Shown here: positions 41,710 to 50,288 of the stretch, piece by piece | Position numbering within the stretch: the first letter of the stretch is position 1 | How the letters are laid out: the number at the start of each line of letters is the position of its first letter | Program-made: the position numbers and the translations under genes | Notes under the pieces: generated by a model | What the model was told of the DNA's origin: nothing | The model's input: the letters and a program-made list of their open reading frames with translations, nothing else | The model's database searches: none | Source of the DNA: DASTFP01 sp963744345 | Lineage (GTDB): Bacteria; Verrucomicrobiota; Verrucomicrobiia; Chthoniobacterales; Terrimicrobiaceae | Reading direction: 5' to 3' | NCBI GenBank assembly: GCA_963744345.1 | Contig: CAVUTD010000008.1 | Coordinates: 1 to 64,000, forward strand | DNA: 64,000 nt

Positions 41710-43257
41710 ATGCGAAAGCTGGCACAGAAGCAGAATCAAAAGCCGGTGTCTTCCAGCCTGGCTCGGCCTCACCTCAAAACATCTGAACCGGCTCATCATG
41801 AGAATCCTTTGCTTCATCTGCAGCGCACGATTGGTAATCAAGCGGTGCTCGGGATATTGCAGTCTGATGCTAAGATAGAATCGGCCGGCAGGGCTTCACC
41901 TCACTTCGAAACCCCCAAACATGTCGCCGGCGCAGGAGGGACGAAGCTGGGAATCAATAAGCCGGGGGACAAGTATGAGCAGGAGGCGGATCGCGTCGCT
42001 GATCAAGTGATGCGCATGCCAGAACCGCGCCTGCAGCGCGCTTGCGCTCATGGCGGCGACAGTCATGGAGGTCCCACAGCGCAGCTAAGTGGTGGCCATG
42101 AGCAGGTGCAGGCCCTGCACCGCATCGGGCCAGGAGATTCCGGGCAGTCCGCAAGGCCGTCCATTGTCCATCAAGTGTTGCGTTCACTTGGACGCCCGCT
42201 TGATACCGCGACCCGAAGCTTCATGGAGCCACGCTTTGCCCACGACTTCAGGCGCGTCAGGGTGCATACAGATATTAAGGCGGCCCAGTCTGCGCGCTCG
42301 ATCGATGCGAAGGCTTATACTGCCGGTAATCATATCGTCTTCGATAGCGATTACTATTCACCCGACACGGCACTAGGCAGGCATTTGTTAGCGCATGAGC
42401 TAACCCATGTGGTTCAGCAGCAAGGAGGAGATCATCTTATATTTAGAAAAGAAGTATACCAGAGTGTCGCCCGCGCGAACCGAGGAAGTGTGGCGCCTGG
42501 GGATTGGTTGGACTTAGATCGTCAGGAATGGGAAGTGGCCAGCCTCCACGGATTCGAATCTTCCCTTTCGCCAACAAACACGTTTATGAGGGCTGTTTAC
42601 TATAACACGCAGCATTTTCGTCCCAAGGAGTATAAGACTGTGCGGGAACGACACGACTATTATGATTTGATCAGTTATGTTTTGGAACGTGACAGAAACA
42701 CTCCCGCTGCTCTAAAAGGAATTCGTTTCTTTCATGCGGCCACGGCCGTCACTGGAACTCCCGGCATTGGATCTGTCGACACCATTGTTGGCGCAGGCAA
42801 GCTTCAACAACAAACCCGTCAGGTGCTCGAGGAGGTAAATGAAGAATTGTTCGCTCTGAACATGGGGGTCATTCGAGACCTTTTATTCAATTGGCGTGAA
42901 CCGAGAAACCCGCGGAATCCAGCCGCAAAGGCAATCGGGTCGTTTGAGTTCGACCTTAGAATGGTTGAGACAGAGCAAAAAGCAGTGGAGGATTATATCC
43001 AACGAAATCCAAAACTATTCACGAGTTCGGTAAAACAGGATATCAATGCGACTCTTGACCCGACTGCGTTCGGGCAATTCTTTAACTTCTCCCGCCGCAG
43101 CTTTGAATGGGCGAGAGACGCACTCCAGGTTCGATCACTTGATTTTACTAATATAAAGCATCGCAAGGCGATCGGCTTCGCCGCAGTTCATATATTTCAC
43201 CGCAAGCCATACAAGGATTATGAATTCTTTCTAGCCGCCTACCACGTTTTGCCGTAA
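41710..43257 (+). CDS. DUF4157 (eCIS-core-type) protein with unknown C-terminal domain
   Basis: About 515 residues. Positions here count from the upstream ATG at 41704, two codons earlier. N-terminal segment LQRTIGNQAVLGIL (about 40-52) and the downstream KPGDKYEQEADRVADQVMRM (about 85-105) are features seen in proteins exported with extracellular contractile injection systems (eCIS). The DUF4157 domain (about 160-245) contains ARSIDAKAYTAGNHIVFDS and the HELTH zinc-metalloprotease motif (HEXXH) at 231-235. Residues 250-517 are unrelated to any family I know. The ATG at 41710 is chosen because GGAG lies six bases upstream. DUF4157 proteins are established as eCIS-associated effectors; no eCIS genes are in this window, so delivery is inferred. 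The G+C is lower than that of the neighbours. Confidence 0.8.
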   Translation: MRKLAQKQNQKPVSSSLARPHLKTSEPAHHENPLLHLQRTIGNQAVLGILQSDAKIESAGRASPHFETPKHVAGAGGTKLGINKPGDKYEQEADRVADQVMRMPEPRLQRACAHGGDSHGGPTAQLSGGHEQVQALHRIGPGDSGQSARPSIVHQVLRSLGRPLDTATRSFMEPRFAHDFRRVRVHTDIKAAQSARSIDAKAYTAGNHIVFDSDYYSPDTALGRHLLAHELTHVVQQQGGDHLIFRKEVYQSVARANRGSVAPGDWLDLDRQEWEVASLHGFESSLSPTNTFMRAVYYNTQHFRPKEYKTVRERHDYYDLISYVLERDRNTPAALKGIRFFHAATAVTGTPGIGSVDTIVGAGKLQQQTRQVLEEVNEELFALNMGVIRDLLFNWREPRNPRNPAAKAIGSFEFDLRMVETEQKAVEDYIQRNPKLFTSSVKQDINATLDPTAFGQFFNFSRRSFEWARDALQVRSLDFTNIKHRKAIGFAAVHIFHRKPYKDYEFFLAAYHVLP

Positions 43258-43570
43258 AGGTGCGAAGCACTGCGGACAGACCCAGAGCCTGGCGAATTTC
43301 ATTTCTCCGCTGAGGCGGGAAGGCGGAGTAACTCTTTCCTTGAATCGCCCTATTCGGCGTCATGGGGCTCAAGATGGCTCTGAGCGAATCACGGAGATCG
43401 AGAAATGAGTATGCGGCTACCAACAGGCGTCTACAGGTATGTGAGTCATAGTCGATCTGGAAGTAGATAGTGGCATGAGCAACACGTCGCCTAAACCGTG
43501 CGCTAGAGCCAGTGCAAGCGTCGGCGGCAGCAAGGCTCGTGGTTCAGGGCAGACACAGTTCAGTGGGGGC
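43258..43570. other. No supported gene
   Basis: Short gap of about 310 bases following the DUF4157 gene. I see no immunity-like gene or other product. Confidence 0.35.
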
Positions 43571-43936
43571 TTGATAAATCTGCGCCCTGCCACTATCGCT
43601 GACTTTTAGTTGCTGCGTCAATGGGATGAACATGAGCACGTAATCGCGTCAGATCCTAACGACGATTGGGCGTGGGAAGTCGAACTTGGTCGTTTCCCTG
43701 AGTGGCGGGAGCAGTTGATCGCCGAAAAGGACGGGAGGCCGATTGGCTTCGTCCAGATAATCGACCCGAAGCGGGAGGAAAGCCACTACTGGGGCAATGT
43801 CTCTGCGAACCTGCGCGCGATCGATATCTGGATCGGAAGGGAAGCCGATTTGGGAAAGGGCTATGGGACAAAGATGATGAAACTTGCCCTTGCCCTCGGC
43901 GCCGCCCAACACATCCTTGCGGCGCGCCGCAACTAG
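43571..43936 (+). pseudogene. GNAT acetyltransferase with in-frame stop (AAC(6')-like)
   Basis: The frame from TTG at 43571 reads LINLRPATIADF, then TAG (43607-43609), then LLRQWDEHEHVIASDPNDDW and on through REQLIAEKDGRPIGFVQIID and AIDIWIGREADLGKGYGTKM. This is the aminoglycoside 6'-N-acetyltransferase-like GNAT group. It ends ...AALHILAARRN-type sequence about 45 residues short of the usual C-terminus, which should contain the N-R-A-x-R-F-Y-E helix. Two lesions, so not a working gene. Confidence 0.65.
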
Positions 43937-44012
43937 CGGCCCGAACCGGAGGCGTTATTTATTGGAACGCACATTGGGAAGGATGATAGTTGGAACTTCA
44001 GGAGAACAATCG

Positions 44013-44408
44013 ATGAACGACGAAAGTGACATTCGCGCGCTGATCGAGAGATGGGCGAAGGCGGTGCACGCCGGCGACATGGAGGGCGTTCTCGCCGATC
44101 ATGCGGACGACATCGTGATGTTCGACGTGCCGCCGCCTGAAAGTGGAGTTCGGGGCATTGATGCCTATCGTGAGACCTGGCCGCCTTTCTTCGAATGGCA
44201 AAAGCGGGGCGCACTCTTCGAGATTGTCTCTCTCGAAGTCATAACTGGCGACGATGTCGCCTTCGCGCACGCCCTGCTTCGCTGCGGGAAGGAGGAAGAG
44301 TTGAAGAAAGATCCTGACAACCGTCTCCGCCTGACGATCGGCCTGCGGAAGGAGCGCGGGAGGTGGATGGTGGCTCATGAGCACCATTCATTCCCCTACA
44401 AGGATTGA
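44013..44408 (+). CDS. NTF2/SnoaL-like protein
   Basis: A 131-residue protein: ESDIRALIERWAKAVHAGDM, DIVMFDVPPPESGVRGIDAY, FEWQKRGALFEIVSLEVITG and RERGRWMVAHEHHSFPYKD. Full cone-fold family length. The ATG at 44013 is chosen because the preceding residues come from the pseudogene region. No catalytic assignment possible; family members include isomerases, hydrolases and unknown proteins. Confidence 0.82.
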   Translation: MNDESDIRALIERWAKAVHAGDMEGVLADHADDIVMFDVPPPESGVRGIDAYRETWPPFFEWQKRGALFEIVSLEVITGDDVAFAHALLRCGKEEELKKDPDNRLRLTIGLRKERGRWMVAHEHHSFPYKD

Positions 44409-44596
44409 GGAGAACTCATGACCATGAACGCCAACGGAAAAATTTTCCGGATGTTGGAGGGGCTGCCGCAACGGAGCGACAGTGGCCCTTTGCACACTGT
44501 GACGGCATGGCCAAGATCAACACTCCATGATAGGAGAGATCTCGAAGAGACCCAGCGCTGATCGACGCACTTCCCGGACCTTCAAAGGAAAAAACA

Positions 44597-45082
44597 ATGA
44601 CCACAATCACACCTCACCTCTGGTATGCCAAGGAAGCCGAGGAGGCGGCGAAGTTCTACACCTCGATTTTTCCAGATTCGCGGCTCGATCGCGTCACCGA
44701 CCTTCCGAGCGACTCTCCGAGCGGACCGGCGGGTTCGGTCAAGATTGTCGAGTTCACCTTGCTGGGCCAACCCTTTATGGCGATCAGCGCGGGTCCGCTG
44801 GACCCGTTCAATCACGCGATTTCCTTCATCGTCAATTGCGATACTCAGGCGGAGGTCGACCGCTATTGGGATGCGCTTCTCGAGGGAGGAGAAGCAGAGC
44901 AATGCGGCTGGCTTACGGACAAATATGGTCTTTCCTGGCAAATCGTTCCCAAGGCGCTCGGTGAACTCATGCTTGATCCGGACCGGCAAAAAGCAAAGCG
45001 TGTCGGCGATGCCATGCTGAAAATGGTGAAGTTTGACATCGCCGAACTCGAACGCGCCGCGGCCGCCAATCCGAACTCTTGA
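44597..45082 (+). CDS. PhnB-like VOC protein
   Basis: A 161-residue protein of the PhnB/3-demethylubiquinone-9 methyltransferase-like VOC group: TITPHLWYAKEAEEAAKFYT, FTLLGQPFMAISAGPLDPFN and GLSWQIVPKAL. GGAAAAAAC upstream serves as ribosome binding site. These proteins are of uncertain function; the W-Q-I-V-P end is typical. Confidence 0.85.
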   Translation: MTTITPHLWYAKEAEEAAKFYTSIFPDSRLDRVTDLPSDSPSGPAGSVKIVEFTLLGQPFMAISAGPLDPFNHAISFIVNCDTQAEVDRYWDALLEGGEAEQCGWLTDKYGLSWQIVPKALGELMLDPDRQKAKRVGDAMLKMVKFDIAELERAAAANPNS

Positions 45083-45193
45083 TCTGCGTCAGACGAGAGC
45101 CCTAGTTCTCCGCTCTGCAACCCATGGCACGGCGACACGGTCATCCGCCGTTCGACGAAGTTACCCTTTGCAGATCGCAGGCCTTCTAAGTCG

Positions 45194-45775
45194 ATGGAGA
45201 TCCCGAAGAAAGCGACTGTGCAGATCGCGTTGCTACGGGGCGTGATGCCGATGGGCAGGAACCGCGTGCCGATGGCAGAGCTCAGGAAGCTTCTGGCGGA
45301 TCTCGGGTTCGACGGGGTGCGAACCTACATTGCCAGCGGCAACGCCGTGTTCCGCAGTGACGAACTGGCGGGCGCGCAGCTGGAAGCCCTGCTTGAGCGC
45401 GAGATTGCCAAGCGGATCGGTCCTTCTTTGGAAGTGATGGTGCGGAACGCCTCTGCCTGGGACCGACTGATCGCAGACAATCCGTTCCCTGATGATGCGG
45501 CGAAGCAGCCGAGCAAACTGCTCGTCACTGTGCTCAAGAGCGCGCCAAATAAGGACGGCATCCGGGCGTTCGAAGCGCTGATCGAGTCGCCTGACAAATG
45601 TCGGGTCATAAATGATGTGGCATGGATCGTGTTCACGGCAGCTAGCAGCCTCAGCAAGCTGACGCCCGCAGCGTATCGGCGCACGCTTGGCGTTAGCGGC
45701 ACCGGTCGGAATTGGAACACCGTGCTGAAGCTGCGAGACCTTGCAGCGCAGGTCGGCGCTGAAGGAAAATCTTGA
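45194..45775 (+). CDS. DUF1697 protein
   Basis: A 193-residue protein: IALLRGVMPMGRNRVPMAEL, FDGVRTYIASGNAVFRSDEL, and AYRRTLGVSGTGRNWNTVLK. Full DUF1697 length and motif order (A-L-L-R-G-x-N/M … S-G-N-V/A). The family is widespread and uncharacterised. Same strand as the PhnB gene, 110 bases downstream. Confidence 0.85.
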   Translation: MEIPKKATVQIALLRGVMPMGRNRVPMAELRKLLADLGFDGVRTYIASGNAVFRSDELAGAQLEALLEREIAKRIGPSLEVMVRNASAWDRLIADNPFPDDAAKQPSKLLVTVLKSAPNKDGIRAFEALIESPDKCRVINDVAWIVFTAASSLSKLTPAAYRRTLGVSGTGRNWNTVLKLRDLAAQVGAEGKS

Positions 45776-46014
45776 CCAACGGCGGCAGGTGGAGTGCTGC
45801 CGGTCCAGCAGACTGGAGCTGAGTTCCTCCACTCCGGTCCGTCAGCGAACGCGAGGGCTCGTTGTCCCGGCAGCTGTGTTTGACTTCCACGCTCATTTCT
45901 GTCACTCTGCACGATAGAAACGTCCATGCAACGCGACGTGGCTGGCTGGCGGTTCTCGCCTTTCTCCGAATCCCCATTCAAAAATCCGAGCAGGAACGAA
46001 AGAAGCTGCAGACC

Positions 46015-47430
46015 ATGACCCCTAAGGAGCTTATCAAGTTCGTCGAAGACAAACAACTCAAGATCGTCGACCTGCGATTTGTGGATTTGCTGGGTCTCTG
46101 GCAGCATTTCTCGGTGACTGCTAGCGAGCTCAACGATGAGATGTTTAAGGAAGGCGTAGGTTTTGATGGATCCAGTATTCGTGGTTTTCAAAAGATTCAG
46201 GAGAGTGACATGCTTCTCGTGCCGGATGCGGCTTCCGCGTTCGTGGATCCATTCACAACCGTTCCCACCCTCGACATCATTTGCAATGTCAAGGATCCCG
46301 TGACATTGCAGCCGTATTCGCGGGATCCTCGCTATATCGCCTTGAAAGCCGAGAACTATCTGAAGTCGACGGGCATCGGCGATACGGCTTATTTTGGTCC
46401 TGAAGCGGAGTTCTTTGTCTTGGATGATATCCGGTTTGATCAGTCCTACAACTATGGCTACTATTACTTAGATTCCAACGAAGGCTTTTGGAACTCCGGT
46501 CGCGAGGAAAAGCCGAACCTCGGGTACAAGCCACGCTACAAAGAGGGCTACTTCCCCGTTCAGCCGATGGATAGCCTGCAGGATATCCGAAGCGAAATGG
46601 TCCTGGTTCTCGAGGAGATCGGAGTCAAAGTCGAAGTGCACCATCACGAAGTCAGCACGGCGGGGCAATGCGAAATCGATATGCGCTACGACACCTTGAC
46701 GAGCATGGGTGACAAGCTCCTCAAGTACAAGTATGTCGTTAAGAACGTAGCGCGCAGGCACGGGAAAACGGCGACTCTCATGCCAAAGCCGATTTTCCAG
46801 GACAATGGATCAGGGATGCACGTCCATCAGAGCATTTGGAAAGGAGGCAAGAACGTCTTCTATGAGGCTGGCGGCTACGCGGACCTCAGCGAGGCTGCTA
46901 TCCATTACATTGGCGGTATCATTAAACACGCAGCAGCCCTCTTAGCGTTTTGCGCGCCGACCACCAACTCCTACCGTCGCTTGGTTCCCGGTTACGAAGC
47001 GCCGATCAATCTCATCTACTCGCAGCGTAACCGGAGTGCTTGCGTTCGAATTCCAGCTTATTCGCGCAGTGAGAAGGCCAAACGTCTGGAGGTTCGGTTT
47101 CCAGATTCATCCTGCAACGGCTATCTGGCTTTCAGCGCGATGCTCATGGCGGGATTGGATGGAATTCATAACAAGATCATGCCTCCCGACCCTATTGACA
47201 AAGACTTGTACGATCTCGAACCGGAAGAAAAAGCCCGCGTGAAATCCACTCCCGGCAGCTTGGAAGACGTGCTCAATTCTCTTGAGGCAGACCACGAGTT
47301 TCTCTTGAAGGGAGATGTTTTTAGTAAGGATGTGATTGAGACTTGGCTCAGTCACAAACGGGCCAAGGAAGTGGACGCTATTCGCTTGCGGCCACACCCT
47401 TACGAGTTTGCTTTGTATTACGATATTTGA
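46015..47430 (+). CDS. glnA: Type I glutamine synthetase
   Basis: A 471-residue glutamine synthetase: ATP-dependent formation of glutamine from glutamate and ammonia. Visible motifs: GFDGSSIRGF, PEAEFF, HHEVSTAGQCEIDM (metal and glutamate ligands), DNGSGMHVHQS, and NRSACVRIP. The regulatory segment KDLYDLEPEEKA contains the Tyr that is adenylylated in GSI-beta enzymes, and MTPKELIKFVEDKQLKIVDL starts the N-terminal domain. The ATG at 46015 is chosen over 45862 because the extra residues have no homology. Cytoplasmic dodecamer, nitrogen assimilation. Likely repressed by high nitrogen; no operator seen. Confidence 0.95.
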   Translation: MTPKELIKFVEDKQLKIVDLRFVDLLGLWQHFSVTASELNDEMFKEGVGFDGSSIRGFQKIQESDMLLVPDAASAFVDPFTTVPTLDIICNVKDPVTLQPYSRDPRYIALKAENYLKSTGIGDTAYFGPEAEFFVLDDIRFDQSYNYGYYYLDSNEGFWNSGREEKPNLGYKPRYKEGYFPVQPMDSLQDIRSEMVLVLEEIGVKVEVHHHEVSTAGQCEIDMRYDTLTSMGDKLLKYKYVVKNVARRHGKTATLMPKPIFQDNGSGMHVHQSIWKGGKNVFYEAGGYADLSEAAIHYIGGIIKHAAALLAFCAPTTNSYRRLVPGYEAPINLIYSQRNRSACVRIPAYSRSEKAKRLEVRFPDSSCNGYLAFSAMLMAGLDGIHNKIMPPDPIDKDLYDLEPEEKARVKSTPGSLEDVLNSLEADHEFLLKGDVFSKDVIETWLSHKRAKEVDAIRLRPHPYEFALYYDI

Positions 47431-47445
47431 TCAGGAAACTAAGTA

Positions 47446-47472
47446 TTGTCATTCGGCTTCCGGGATGACAAA
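47446..47472. terminator. Possible bidirectional hairpin after glnA
   Basis: A stem of TTGTCATTC with GGATGACAA (one G-T wobble) and an 8-base loop, between the convergent glnA and SorC genes. No U-tract, so a weak call. Confidence 0.3.
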
Positions 47473-47634
47473 CGCCGCGAGATGTTCGAGTCCGCTTCAG
47501 TCAGAGAACAGGGAACAACCCAGCGCTTGCTCGGACTCGGCAGAAACGGGGCGCTGGCGACCCTGTGCAAATGAGGCGCAAACCGGCCCAGCACTTCCCA
47601 TGCGAACTGATCGCCACCGAGAGTTGCCTTCCGG

Positions 47635-48651
47635 CTAGTCGGCTTCTTCGTTTAGACAGAGGGCGGTATCTCCGTCGATGATGAGCCCTTTTACAAAACC
47701 GGCTTTCAGGAGTCCTCGCACAGCTTTCAACTTCTGGCGACCAGCACAGAGCAAGATCACCTCCCGCTCATAGAGGTACTCAAGATCAACTGCGAGCGTC
47801 CGCTCATTCAGTTCGCTCGAGACAACCTGGCCGTCCGCATCAAAGAACTTTCCCATGCAGTCGCAAACAGCTCCTGCCCGCTTGAGATCCTGCAGCTCAA
47901 TGCCTGACAGTAAGCGGTGCCGAAAGAGCAGGCTGTATTCGTCACATTGCCCCAGAGTAACTATATAGAAGCTGGCCTGCTCCGCGAGGGCGAGTGTCTG
48001 CTTAAAAACCCGCTGCGACATGAAAATCTGTTTGTCCGAGATGCTGTCTGCGATGAAGGGAACAGGGAGTAAGTGCCCCTCGCCACCGGTCCTCTCCGCA
48101 AAATGACAGACGACTTCGAAGGGATTGGCAGCGGAAGATCTGGTCAGTGAGCCCATCGCGGAAACAAACTTAGCCTTCGGCTTTGACATTCCGACAATGT
48201 GATTTGGAACTTCCGCGATTGTTCTTCCGAAACCAACTCCAACGACACAGCTCTCGTCGGCCTGAAGACGTTCGCGCAGCAGGTCTGCCGCGACGATGCC
48301 AACGGCGCGGCGTGCGACGGGGCCTTCTGCTTCGAGTTTTTCTCGCGAAGGCATGCTTTTCCGTCGGGTCGTCGAATACGACATCAGAGGCGGGGTTGTG
48401 CGGCAGAATGCAAGATTGTGACGATTTCGAATTGCCTCTTCGAGCCCGGCCATTCGAGCAAAGCGGTGTTCAATGGATATTTTGACGATGCCAGCTTCCC
48501 TGGCTTCGGCTAATAGCCTGTTTACCTTGACACGCGAAGTGCCCAGGAGATCGGCTGTCTGTTCCTGGGTGTTCCCGGCGACGTGATACAGCCAGGCCGC
48601 TCTAACAGTTTGCTCAAAAGCGTCTGGGAGCTTGGTATCTCGACTGTTCAT
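47635..48651 (-). CDS. SorC/DeoR-type sugar-responsive regulator
   Basis: A 338-residue regulator. The HTH is in QEQTADLLGTSRVKVNRLLA, followed by a SorC sugar-binding domain (GVGFGRTIAEVPNHI, SAMGSLTRSSAANPFEVVCH, ILLCAGRQKLKAVRGLLKAG). The ATG at 48651 begins the HTH region normally. Such proteins control sugar or polyol operons in response to a phosphorylated sugar. It faces away from the SDR/ABC/kinase island, which is the evident target. Confidence 0.88.
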   Translation of the reverse strand: MNSRDTKLPDAFEQTVRAAWLYHVAGNTQEQTADLLGTSRVKVNRLLAEAREAGIVKISIEHRFARMAGLEEAIRNRHNLAFCRTTPPLMSYSTTRRKSMPSREKLEAEGPVARRAVGIVAADLLRERLQADESCVVGVGFGRTIAEVPNHIVGMSKPKAKFVSAMGSLTRSSAANPFEVVCHFAERTGGEGHLLPVPFIADSISDKQIFMSQRVFKQTLALAEQASFYIVTLGQCDEYSLLFRHRLLSGIELQDLKRAGAVCDCMGKFFDADGQVVSSELNERTLAVDLEYLYEREVILLCAGRQKLKAVRGLLKAGFVKGLIIDGDTALCLNEEAD

Positions 48652-49146
48652 AAGCTGCCTCTGGAATCGTCTGCTTTGAACGACGAGCAATGCGCCGCAT
48701 GCGCAAGGATGCCTTCCGCCTGCTACCAATCACACTCGGCTTAGCGAAGTCAACTTGATTTCGCTGGCCAGGCCTGCTGCTCAAATCTCTTGTCACCATC
48801 CTAAGCATTTTCACGCACCAGCGCCTTTGCTCTCGACTATCACCTTCTGCCCGGGCAAGACTCTCTTAGCATAGAATCATACCGCCACAAACGCCAGGGA
48901 AAGATCCAGTTCTCCTAGGAAAACTGAAGGCCAGATCAAAGAAGTCCGCCACTTCAGCAATGAGGAACTCCGGGTGATGGCGGACCACGACCTGGGGCGG
49001 AGCAACCCTGGTTGGGACGCTGGACAAAAAAATCCGGGCCGCCCGACTAGGAGAGAAGACACCATTTCGCCTCCCTATGCACATTTGTACAGCGCGTGTC
49101 GATTCTTCTGCACATTGTTCTTGCCAGTGTACAGATGTTGTGCAAG
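48652..49146. promoter_or_regulatory. Intergenic region of the polyol island
   Basis: Upstream of the SorC gene and of the binding-protein remnant, so the likely site of divergent promoters and the SorC operator. No gene supported; no defined operator seen. Confidence 0.35.
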
Positions 49147-49314
49147 TTTCCGCTCGCATATGACCCCAAAGCGGCTGTCTGGAAAGAGTGGGAAAAGGAG
49201 ATGCCATGGAACGGCGGCAAAGAGAAGGCCTATTTTATCCCATGGACAACGATCACGGCCGAGAATGCCGACGATCTGCTGAAGCATCAAAAAGAGCTGA
49301 TAAGCGGTTCATAA
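49147..49314 (+). pseudogene. C-terminal remnant of a sugar-binding periplasmic protein
   Basis: Only the last ~55 residues remain: FPLAYDPKAAVWKEWEKEMP, then NGGKEKAYFIPWTTITAEN and ADDLLKHQKEL. The F/Y-I-P-x-x-x-I/V-T-x-E-N-A/V-D pattern is the end of RbsB-like substrate-binding proteins. Position before the SDR and the ABC ATPase fits a former importer gene. The first ~270 residues are gone. Confidence 0.45.
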
Positions 49315-49423
49315 GCTTACGATTCTTTCGAGCGGTGCAGGCTAAGCCACAATCAATCACGTCCAGCCAGAGTCAGGCGTCATCGCGATTTTTCGCGGAT
49401 GACGCCTGGAGAAACGAAGCAGT

Positions 49424-50194
49424 ATGACAAGTCCGAAGATCGACACCAATTTCTCCTTAGCAAACAAGGTCGCCTTGATTACAGGAGGAGCTGCCGGTAT
49501 AGGTCGGGCGATCGCTGAGCTTTACGGCCAGAAGGGAGCGAAGCTGGTTCTCGTGGACAAGAGTGACGCCGTGGGCGCAGTTGCTGACGAGTTCACCGCT
49601 GATGGAATGGAATCGCTTGGGATCGCCACAGACATCACCATCCGCGCGAATATTGAGCAATTTGTGGAGGAGGCGAGCAAGCGCTTTGGGTCGATTGATA
49701 TCCTTGTCAACAACGCGGGCGTCGTCCTTCTGGCGCCCGCGGAGGAGCTGAGTGACGAAGCGTGGGACGTTACGATGGCGGTCAACCTGAAGGCTCCGTA
49801 CATGATCTCGCAAATCGTTGGGCGGAAAATGATCGCGCAACGCTCGGGTAAGATTATCAGTCTGGCATCGCAGGCCGGGCTGGTGGCGCTTGATCAGCAC
49901 CTGGCTTATTGCGCGAGCAAAGCGGCGATCATAAGCCTTACAAAGGTGCTCGCCTACGAGTGGGGACGTTACAATATCAATGTCAACTCAATTTCTCCCA
50001 CCGTGGTGCTGACCGAGCTCGGTCGGAAGGCTTGGGCCGGTGAAGTCGGGGAGGCGTTCAAGGCAAAGATCCCCATGGGGCGCTTTGCCTATCCAGAGGA
50101 AATAGCGGCTGCCGCTCTCTTTTTGGCGAGCAACGCCGCTGACATGATCTCCGGGGAAAACCTCGTCATCGACGGCGGCTATACGATTCAGTAG
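49424..50194 (+). CDS. Short-chain dehydrogenase (GolD/polyol type)
   Basis: A 256-residue NAD(P)-dependent SDR. Cofactor motif TGGAAGIGRAIAELYG, NNAG as LVNNAGVVL, catalytic Ser in SLASQAG and the Y-x-x-x-K as YCASKAA; C-terminus ISGENLVIDGGYTIQ. Closest in shape to D-threitol/D-arabitol dehydrogenases (GolD/DthD group) by memory. Oxidises a polyol or sugar alcohol, the first step of the pathway encoded here. Same strand as the ABC ATPase, 95 bases upstream. Confidence 0.9.
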   Translation: MTSPKIDTNFSLANKVALITGGAAGIGRAIAELYGQKGAKLVLVDKSDAVGAVADEFTADGMESLGIATDITIRANIEQFVEEASKRFGSIDILVNNAGVVLLAPAEELSDEAWDVTMAVNLKAPYMISQIVGRKMIAQRSGKIISLASQAGLVALDQHLAYCASKAAIISLTKVLAYEWGRYNINVNSISPTVVLTELGRKAWAGEVGEAFKAKIPMGRFAYPEEIAAAALFLASNAADMISGENLVIDGGYTIQ

Positions 50195-50288
50195 TCAGCG
50201 TTTCCTCGTGGAGGTAAAATCGTGAAGACGAAGTGCGCGTGTAGCAGAGGAGTAACTTTGTCGCAGTCAAGATCTGGAAGATTCGCCT

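Noticed and set aside
44418..44561. Short frame MTMNANGKIFRMLEG between the NTF2-like and PhnB genes
   Set aside because: No recognised family, weak coding signs; probably a remnant or noise.
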